DNA from: an uncultured Campylobacter sp.
Lineage (GTDB): Bacteria; Campylobacterota; Campylobacteria; Campylobacterales; Campylobacteraceae
Reading direction: 5' to 3'
DNA: 5,180 bases
NCBI RefSeq assembly: GCF_937949835.1
Contig: NZ_CALEDC010000224.1
Location: 1 to 5,180 of the forward strand
Shown here: positions 1 to 3,575 of the stretch, one piece after another
Numbering within the stretch: position 1 is the first letter of the stretch
Layout of the letters: each line of letters starts with the position of its first letter
Notes under the pieces: generated by a model
What the model saw: only the letters and a program-made list of their open reading frames with translations
Told to the model about the DNA's origin: nothing
The model's database searches: none
Program-made: the position numbers and the translations under genes

Positions 1-520
1 CGTCAAATTTCACCTCTATGCCCCCGCAGCGTAAAATTTCCGCGCCGCCCGCAGCCTGCGTGTTCGTATCGCGCGTGCCGATTACCACGCGCGATAGGCC
101 TAGCTCTGCCAAAAGCTCGGCACAAGATGGCGTCTTGCCGCGATGCGCGCAGGGCTCGAGCGTGACGTAGGCGCAAGCGCCGCGCAAAAGCCCGCCGTGA
201 CGGTTTAAGATAAAATCATAAGTGAAGCTCGGCTGCAAAAGAGCGCTTTTTAGGGCTTTTGTGTTTTGAAATTTAACGCCGAATTTGCGGGCGTATTCGC
301 AAGCGAAATCCTGCGCGAAATTTGCGCCCAGATCGCACAGCGCGGCGAAAACGGTGTTTGCCTCGGCGTGCAAAAAGCCCGCCTTTTTATGCGCGCCTAT
401 ACTTAGAACTCTGCCGCTCTTATCCAGCAGCGCGCAGCCCACGGCGGGGTTGGGTAGCGTCAAGGCCTGATAGCGCCACGCAGCCCGCAGCGCCAAATCC
501 ATGTAAAATTCGTCGTTCAT
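1..520 (-). CDS. ribD: RibD, riboflavin biosynthesis deaminase/reductase (N-terminal 173 residues, cut by window edge)
   Basis: RibD deaminates the diamino-ribosylamino-pyrimidinone phosphate made from GTP and then reduces its ribosyl side chain, the second and third steps of riboflavin synthesis in the cytoplasm. Only the zinc deaminase domain is inside the window; the reductase domain would lie beyond position 1. Visible hallmarks are an N-terminal PNPAVGC (residues 23-29), the zinc/catalytic HAE at 51-53 (zinc His51, proton-shuttle Glu53), and EPCAHRGKTPSC at 122-133, giving zinc ligands Cys124 and Cys133. GTRDTN (148-153) and a GGAEIL segment follow, as in the family. His51 and Cys124 are about 73 residues apart, against about 25 in E. 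coli RibD, so there is an insertion around residues 66-112; my memory is that Campylobacter relatives share it. The start is the ATG at 518-520, which gives the family's usual N-terminus; its upstream TTGGA is a weak ribosome binding site. No neighbouring gene lies close enough to form an operon on the visible side. Confidence 0.95.
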   Translation of the reverse strand, partial: MNDEFYMDLALRAAWRYQALTLPNPAVGCALLDKSGRVLSIGAHKKAGFLHAEANTVFAALCDLGANFAQDFACEYARKFGVKFQNTKALKSALLQPSFTYDFILNRHGGLLRGACAYVTLEPCAHRGKTPSCAELLAELGLSRVVIGTRDTNTQAAGGAEILRCGGIEVKFD

Positions 521-756
521 ACAAAATCCAAAATTTAAATTGTCCCGCTCCGCCGCGCTTGCTTAGCAAAATTACGGCAGAGCGGAGAACTCGCCTACTC
601 CCAGCAAATCGCGCCTCGGGCGCAAACCAACTCAGCCACCTGCGCTCTTCCTCGCTGCGCTGGATGACGCCGACCTCGCACTTAGCCCACTTGCAAGAGC
701 GAGCTCGTTTTAAGCGCCAAATTTATCAGAGTGCAAGCCGCGCGCCGTATGTGTAG
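521..756. other. Intergenic stretch upstream of ribD, no supported gene
   Basis: This stretch holds the ribD leader, an AT-rich patch (AAAATTTAAATTG near 530-542), then GC-rich sequence. The plus strand stays open through it as an extension of the ribD antisense frame, and one minus-strand frame is also open, but neither has a credible start with a ribosome binding site or a recognisable motif. It may be decayed coding sequence. I see no clear promoter for ribD and no RNA gene. Confidence 0.5.
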
Positions 757-906
757 GAGCAAGATTCCGCGCGGGAACAAAACTGCGAAATCTTACCACA
801 GGTTTTAGAATTTTATCCTAAATCGCAAATTTTGCGGCGTATGTTTCGCACGGACGGCAAATTTTACACCCAGCATGCAAACGACCGCTTCTGGCAGCGC
901 ACATAA
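757..906 (+). pseudogene. Possible remnant of a Mug/hypoxanthine-type DNA glycosylase gene
   Basis: Between the TAG at 754-756 and the TAA at 904-906 one plus frame reads about 49 residues. It includes LPQVLEFYPKSQIL and, further on, GKFYTQHANDRFWQ. From memory, small uracil/hypoxanthine DNA glycosylases of the COG3663 type begin with a P-x-F-x-x-x-S-x-I-L segment, then LGSFPS, then G-F-Y-Y-x-H-x-x-N-R-F-W. Both flanking blocks are visible here in the right order, with the LGSFPS block missing and replaced by RRMFR. The frame stops right after the RFWQ block, where an intact enzyme of roughly 160 residues would continue. I read this as an internally deleted, truncated fragment. There is no good start codon or ribosome binding site at its beginning. 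Chance resemblance in a short frame is the alternative. Confidence 0.35.
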
Positions 907-947
907 GCTGGCTTTGCGAACTGGGCGCTGCGAGCCGGCTTTGCGAA
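906..947 (+). repeat. Two direct copies of a 15-bp element, 27-bp period
   Basis: AGCTGGCTTTGCGAA (906-920) recurs as AGCCGGCTTTGCGAA (933-947) with one mismatch, a 27-bp period. It lies just after the possible glycosylase remnant. Role unknown; it may be a relic of a slipped duplication. Confidence 0.6.
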
Positions 948-1036
948 GTAAAATTTTAATAGGCGCCATGGCAGAACCGCAATCGAGCGTGAATATACAG
1001 CCCCAAAAGGCACGGCTTAATTTCAGCTCAAATTCA

Positions 1037-1045
1037 GGGGGGGGG
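1037..1045 (+). repeat. Homopolymeric G9 tract, candidate phase-variation switch
   Basis: Nine consecutive G residues lie 33 bp before the ATG of the small membrane protein gene and directly abut the TAGAAT hexamer. Runs of eight or more G are known hypervariable contingency tracts in Campylobacter, which lacks most of the MutHLS repair pathway. Because the run sits between any -35 element and the -10 hexamer, a length change would alter promoter spacing. It would also change the frame and stop of the short frame running into it. The run length is read directly; variability is inferred. Confidence 0.7.
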
Positions 1046-1051
1046 TAGAAT
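1046..1051 (+). promoter_or_regulatory. Candidate sigma-70 -10 element for the small membrane protein gene
   Basis: TAGAAT matches TATAAT at five of six positions and stands 27 bp before the start codon, predicting transcription from about 1057-1059 and a leader of roughly 20 nt that still holds the ribosome binding site. A weak -35 resemblance (TTCAGC, 1022-1027) lies 18 bp upstream, and that spacer contains the G9 tract. Campylobacter sigma-70 promoters often lack a conserved -35. Confidence 0.45.
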
Positions 1052-1067
1052 TACACAAATTTTCTTC

Positions 1068-1073
1068 AAAGGA
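1068..1073 (+). promoter_or_regulatory. Ribosome binding site of the small membrane protein gene
   Basis: AAAGGA ends five bases before the ATG at 1079. It is a good Shine-Dalgarno match at ideal spacing, fixes the start and supports this small frame being a real gene. Confidence 0.75.
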
Positions 1074-1078
1074 TTAAA

Positions 1079-1333
1079 ATGTCTGAACAACCGACCGTTC
1101 AACCCCAATCAAACGTGCTTGGGATACTCTCCATAGTCTTCGCGATTTTAGGGATCTTTTTCCTAGGGATCGTTTTCGTTCCGCTTGCATTTTTGTGCGC
1201 AATCGCCGCGACCTATCAAGCCGTCAAAAAGCAAGCCTCGCTCGTAATAGCGATATTAGCGTGGATCCTTACGATCGTGGGGCTCATGACCTCGCCCGTG
1301 CTGTTAGCCACAATCGGCATCTCCGCTTCGTAG
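1079..1333 (+). CDS. Small hydrophobic inner-membrane protein, function unknown
   Basis: The gene encodes 84 residues. A polar Gln/Pro/Ser-rich N-terminus (residues 1-12) is followed by a hydrophobic block at about 13-45, long enough for one long or two short membrane helices. A charged link (VKKQ, 49-52) and a second hydrophobic helix (about 54-80, holding AWILTIVGL and a Pro73) follow. There is no cleavable signal peptide and no catalytic motif. The layout, including the FVPLAF and AWILTI phrases, resembles small two-helix proteins annotated as hypothetical in Campylobacter; this is remembered, not checked. The start is supported by AAAGGA five bases upstream. The gene stands alone, with no same-strand partner nearby, and converges on rbfA-rimP. 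Its presumed promoter abuts a G9 tract, so expression may be phase variable. A physiological role cannot be assigned from sequence. Confidence 0.8.
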   Translation: MSEQPTVQPQSNVLGILSIVFAILGIFFLGIVFVPLAFLCAIAATYQAVKKQASLVIAILAWILTIVGLMTSPVLLATIGISAS

Positions 1334-1416
1334 CCGCAAATACCCGCGCCGCTTGACGGAATTTTAATTATCTGATGGACGGCACGCAAACCTCCGCCCG
1401 CAGAGTTTTAAAGCGT

Positions 1417-1516
1417 AAATTTATGGGCGGAATTTTGCCTTAAAATTCTACAGATAAAATTTTAAGGCAAAATTCGACACAGGAATTTTGTATCAAAAAT
1501 TTACGGGCGGAATTTC
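1417..1516 (+). repeat. Pair of 20-bp direct repeats flanking the inverted repeat
   Basis: AAATTTATGGGCGGAATTTT (1417-1436) and AAATTTACGGGCGGAATTTC (1497-1516) differ at two positions and are 80 bp apart. The first copy runs into the left arm of the 18-bp inverted repeat. Confidence 0.65.
1430..1475. repeat. Perfect 18-bp inverted repeat with 10-nt loop
   Basis: The left arm GAATTTTGCCTTAAAATT (1430-1447) is the exact reverse complement of 1458-1475, with a 10-nt loop between. The transcript from either strand would fold into an 18-bp hairpin. It lies 97 bp past the small membrane gene, between convergent genes, where a bidirectional transcription barrier would make sense. It lacks the GC-rich stem and trailing U-run of a standard intrinsic terminator, so that role is inferred. 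Confidence 0.8.
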
Positions 1517-1639
1517 AGCGTGGAATTTTACCGCGCCGAAACAGCGCGTAAATTTTAAATTTAGCCGCTTTCGGGCGCGACGTGAAATTCTAAAGCAACG
1601 CGCAATCGTCACGCAAAACTTATCATTTAGCGACGCAAC

Positions 1640-1841
1640 ATGAAATTTCAAAACGGCACGTGCGGCATGGGAATTAAAATTTACGCAGCAGAAATCGCCG
1701 CGAAGCTTGCTTTTTAGCGGTACGATCTGAAATTTCAAAGCGCCGCCCGGTGGCGTGAAAAATTACTTTTTATCGGCAATCTAAAATTTCAAAACAAACA
1801 AGCGGCACCGGAATTTTAAAATTTTACGCCAATCGCCGCGA
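1640..1841 (+). repeat. Degenerate direct repeats, about 60-bp units
   Basis: 1640-1702 and 1782-1841 align along their length: TGAAATTTCAAAAC against TAAAATTTCAAAAC, then GCGGCA, GGAATT, AAAATTTTACGC-like and AATCGCCGCGA blocks in the same order. A partial third copy starts at 1729. Sequence before each copy also matches (CATTTAGCG, CTTTTTAGCG and CTTTTTATCGG at about 1624, 1710 and 1767). They look like old tandem duplications that have diverged. Confidence 0.55.
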
Positions 1842-1981
1842 GAGATCAAGAGCGGCTAAAAACAACTAGGAGCCGTAAATTTCAAAAGCGATTTTAAAAT
1901 TTAAATCTCGAAATTCCAAGCCAAAATTTCAAACAAGCAAATCTCGCGCGGCAAATTTTAAAGCTTCATTCGCAAAATTTC

Positions 1982-2001
1982 AAAGCTGCGCACAGAGCTT
2001 T
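1982..2001 (-). terminator. Weak candidate terminator after rimP
   Basis: AAAGCT and AGCTTT form a 6-bp stem with an 8-nt loop. On the minus strand it starts about 14 bases past the rimP stop and is followed by GAAATTTT. The stem is short and the U-tract is interrupted, so this is a modest candidate. Confidence 0.3.
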
Positions 2002-2014
2002 AAAATCCGCGCCG

Positions 2015-2434
2015 CTACCACTGCACGTAGGTTCGCGCCTTTTTGATCTCGTCAAGTCGCACGCTCGCCTCGCCATCGTCCGTGCGTAGCCTAAGCACGC
2101 CGCCTTCGCAGTCTAGCACCTCTCCGCTTAGCTTCTGCCCGTCCGTGCAGCTTAGGCGCACCAGCTCGCCCACGGAGTTTGCGAAATGCTGCGGCTTGCT
2201 TAGCTTGCGCTCTAGCCCGGGCGAGCCGACCTCCAGCGTCCACTCGCCCTCAAGCGGCGGCTCCACGTCGAAAATCGGCGAAAGCAGCCGCGATAGCCGC
2301 TCGCAGTCGTCTAGGCCCACGCCGCCTGCTTTCGTGATACTGATGCGGTAGATCGTTTTGCCGTTTTCGCTCACCGTCTCCACGTCATAAAGCTGCACGC
2401 CGCACTCGCGCGCCAAAGCCTCTAAATCAACCAT
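2015..2434 (-). CDS. rimP: RimP, ribosome maturation factor for the 30S subunit
   Basis: RimP binds nascent 30S subunits and promotes late assembly around the S12/central pseudoknot region in the cytoplasm. At 139 residues it is slightly short for the family (about 150), as expected in this phylum. The N-terminal alpha/beta domain spans about residues 1-78: it starts MVDLEALARECGVQLYDVE, has a strand at 26-34 (KTIYRISIT), the LDDCERLSR helix (41-49), and ends in the family signature EVGSPGLERKL (68-78). The C-terminal SH3-like domain follows (about 82-139, VRLSCTDGQKLSGEV). The start overlaps the end of rbfA by 8 bases (2427-2434), which implies coupled translation from one mRNA. Its ribosome binding site lies inside rbfA. 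No truncation or missing signature residue is seen. The rbfA-rimP order is the usual one. Confidence 0.95.
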   Translation of the reverse strand: MVDLEALARECGVQLYDVETVSENGKTIYRISITKAGGVGLDDCERLSRLLSPIFDVEPPLEGEWTLEVGSPGLERKLSKPQHFANSVGELVRLSCTDGQKLSGEVLDCEGGVLRLRTDDGEASVRLDEIKKARTYVQW

Positions 2435-2792
2435 TTTTGCGCAGCTCCTCCTCTATTTTGTCGAATAGATCGTCCATTTTGTTTTGATACTCCAAGCGGT
2501 CGTCAAATTTGAAGTGAAACGCGGGGCAGCGGTACCAGCCCTCCGCCTCGGCGCAGAAGTTTTGCAAATATCTCGCCACGCGGCCGAGCTTTTCGAGCAC
2601 GAATTCCTGCTCGCGCTCGTCGAAGGCGTTTTTATCCAGATACACGAACGCGTCGTAGCGCCCGCGCTTGCACTCCACGTCGGTCACGCACAGCCCGCGC
2701 AAAAGCTCGTCCTCGAGGCTCGCGAGCGCTTCGGGGATGAGTTGCTTTAGCACGCTTTGCGTGCGAAGTCTTCTGAGTTCGGTCGGATTCAT
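2427..2792 (-). CDS. rbfA: RbfA, 30S ribosome-binding factor
   Basis: RbfA binds the 30S subunit near the 5' end of 16S rRNA and helps its final maturation; it is often tied to cold adaptation. The 121-residue length is typical. The single KH-like domain is recognisable: an N-terminal helix with RRLRTQSVLKQLIPEAL (7-23), the VTDVECKRGRYDAFVYLD strands (36-53), a helix EFVLEKLGRVARYLQ, then CPAFHFKFDD (89-98), which matches the family's conserved P-x-L-x-F-x-x-D strand. A charged C-terminal helix follows. The ATG at 2790-2792 is preceded by GAGG (2798-2801 on the minus strand) with 5-base spacing, so the start is well supported. It is translationally coupled to rimP. The usual upstream partner infB (IF-2) is not directly before it; a repeat-rich gap and a divergent gene follow instead. 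Confidence 0.93.
   Translation of the reverse strand: MNPTELRRLRTQSVLKQLIPEALASLEDELLRGLCVTDVECKRGRYDAFVYLDKNAFDEREQEFVLEKLGRVARYLQNFCAEAEGWYRCPAFHFKFDDRLEYQNKMDDLFDKIEEELRKNG
2445..2453 (-). promoter_or_regulatory. Ribosome binding site of rimP, inside rbfA
   Basis: The minus strand reads GAGGAGGAG here, within the Glu-Glu codons near the rbfA C-terminus, 10 bases before the rimP ATG. It supports the overlapping start and translational coupling. Confidence 0.6.
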
Positions 2793-2856
2793 CTTTACCT
2801 CGCTATCTTAAATCGCCGCAGATTGCGCGGCGATGGAATTTTATTGCTCCGCCGCG

Positions 2857-2992
2857 GAGCCTTATCTCGCATCCATCTCACGGTGGCACTGAATTTTATT
2901 TCGCGTCCATCTTATGGCGATGCGGAATTCCATTTCGCTTCGGCGCGGCGGCAACGCAGAATTTTATCTCGCTTCGACATGACGAAATATCC
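2857..2992 (+). repeat. Degenerate 34-bp tandem repeat, four units
   Basis: Four consecutive 34-bp units (2857, 2891, 2925, 2959) stay in register without gaps. Each starts GAATTTTAT-like and continues with TCGC: GAGCCTTATCTCGC, GAATTTTATTTCGC, GAATTCCATTTCGC and GAATTTTATCTCGC. By hand count adjacent units agree at about 20-22 of 34 positions. A partial fifth copy begins at 2836. Units are contiguous and diverged, so this is not a CRISPR array. Confidence 0.6.
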
Positions 2993-3103
2993 GCCCTGCG
3001 GCGATGCGGTCTGTTTAAATTTGACGCGACTTGCGTCGCACCGGAGCGTCCATCTAAATTCTGAGCGGTTTGCTGCGCGCCGGTATTGCGGACAGCGACT
3101 GCG

Positions 3104-3136
3104 CCTTTTGAAATTTCGCTTTTAAATTTTAAAAGG
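3104..3136. repeat. AT-rich 13-bp inverted repeat
   Basis: CCTTTTGAAATTT (3104-3116) pairs with AAATTTTAAAAGG (3124-3136), one mismatch (a G-U pair in plus-strand RNA) and a 7-nt loop. It lies in the divergent gap with no gene ending beside it, so a terminator role is unsupported. Confidence 0.6.
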
Positions 3137-3184
3137 TGTGAGCTTAACTTTGAAATTTTGCTCTTAAATTTAGCCTGGTGCTCC

Positions 3185-3203
3185 GCGTTTAAATTTTAAA
3201 CGC
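3185..3203. repeat. 19-bp palindrome
   Basis: GCGTTTAAA (3185-3193) and TTTAAACGC (3195-3203) are perfect reverse complements around one T. The symmetry would suit a dimeric regulator, but AAATTT palindromes are frequent in these gaps. Confidence 0.6.
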
Positions 3204-3501
3204 AAATCGCGCGAGAATTTCATGGCTCGCATACAAAAGCTCATCGCGTAATTGCGCCGCTACCGCAGCAATATTTCCGCGCCAAGACGCGGTGCTATTC
3301 TGCGCCGTGCTCTGCTCTCCGCGGCGCGTTATATTCGCTGCCGCGCTGCCATTTTGGCGGCGCAATAATACAGCGCGCGGCGGCACCCTCTTTGCGCTAC
3401 GCTCGCTTACCGCGTCGCTTTAGAATTTATCTTAAATTTTAAAAGCGCTTCGATACCGTGCGAAATCTAAATTTTGCCGCTTTAAAATTTCAACTTTGCG
3501 A

Positions 3502-3568
3502 TTAAATTTAAAATTTAAGTCGCGCGGAAAATCCGCGATCAACAAGCGGCGTAAATTTAAAATTTAAG
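3502..3568 (+). promoter_or_regulatory. Duplicated 17-bp AT palindrome flanking a GC hairpin, upstream of the DKNYY-like gene
   Basis: TAAATTTAAAATTTAAG occurs identically at 3503-3519 and 3552-3568, 49 bp apart; each core is itself a near-perfect palindrome. Between them CGCGGA-AAA-TCCGCG (3523-3537) can form a tight hairpin. The second copy overlaps the AAGG (3566-3569) that serves as ribosome binding site six bases before the ATG at 3576. Paired operators or a promoter/leader control element are plausible, but no regulator is identified. Confidence 0.4.
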
Positions 3569-3575
3569 GTCAGAG

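Larger units (their letters stand above)
875..1048 (+). other. Short open frame (57 residues) ending on the G9 tract
   Basis: ATG at 875, or a second ATG at 968 preceded by a weak TAATAGG, opens a frame that ends SSNSGGG followed by TAG at 1046-1048, so the G tract encodes its last three glycines. From the second ATG it would make a 26-residue peptide starting MAEPQSSVNIQPQ. This faintly resembles the MSEQPTVQPQSNV start of the next gene. The frame equals that of the gene at 1079. There is no hydrophobic segment or known motif, so translation is doubtful. Confidence 0.15.
1334..2014. other. Convergent AT-rich intergenic region built of degenerate repeats
   Basis: About 680 bp separate the small membrane gene from the end of rimP. 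The stretch is made of AAATTTTAAA- and GAAATTTCAAA-type blocks alternating with short GC-rich words, plus a strong inverted repeat (1430-1475). The 81-codon minus frame at 1493-1738 is a translation of these repeats (its segments begin MKFQIV, LKFHVA), has no convincing ribosome binding site, and is not called. No tRNA or other RNA gene is evident. Confidence 0.65.
2793..3575. other. Divergent intergenic region, about 780 bp, repeat- and palindrome-rich
   Basis: The gap separates rbfA-rimP (minus) from the DKNYY-like gene (plus) and should contain promoters for both. It holds a degenerate 34-bp tandem array (2857-2992), AT-rich inverted repeats (3104-3136, 3185-3203), a GC-rich patch (about 3250-3370) and a duplicated 17-bp element (3503-3568). 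Open frames at 2757-3125 (plus) and 3189-3386 (minus) lack ribosome binding sites and family motifs and have arginine-rich compositions typical of chance frames, so they are not called. No clean -10/-35 pair stands out. Confidence 0.6.

Noticed and set aside
600..650. tRNA-like GGTGGCTGAGTTGG on the minus strand
   Set aside because: It resembles a tRNA D-arm start, but no anticodon arm, T-arm or acceptor pairing follows.
560..700. Minus-strand frame upstream of ribD reading SEEERRWLSWFAPEARF
   Set aside because: It looks somewhat protein-like but has no start with a ribosome binding site and ends out of frame inside ribD; at most decayed sequence.
322..756. 144-codon plus-strand open frame
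   Set aside because: It runs antisense through ribD, is Arg/Pro/Ser-rich, lacks a ribosome binding site and shows no family motif.
1493..1738. 81-codon minus-strand frame
   Set aside because: It is a translation of the degenerate AT-rich repeats, with no clear ribosome binding site.
2043..2351. 102-codon plus-strand frame
   Set aside because: It is antisense to rimP, which has a clear family signature; Ser/Pro-rich shadow frame.
2805..2810. TAAGAT as a -10 box for rbfA on the minus strand
   Set aside because: It is so near the start codon that the ribosome binding site would fall at or before the transcription start.
2885..2890. Sigma-54 -24 box (TGGCAC)
   Set aside because: The required GC-type -12 element at the fixed spacing is absent.
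2857..2992. CRISPR array
   Set aside because: Units are contiguous and diverged rather than near-identical repeats separated by unique spacers, and no cas gene is present.
2757..3125. 122-codon plus-strand frame over the 34-bp array
   Set aside because: It starts antisense inside rbfA, is Arg-rich and lacks any ribosome binding site or motif. Unit length 34 is not a multiple of three, so no protein repeat results.
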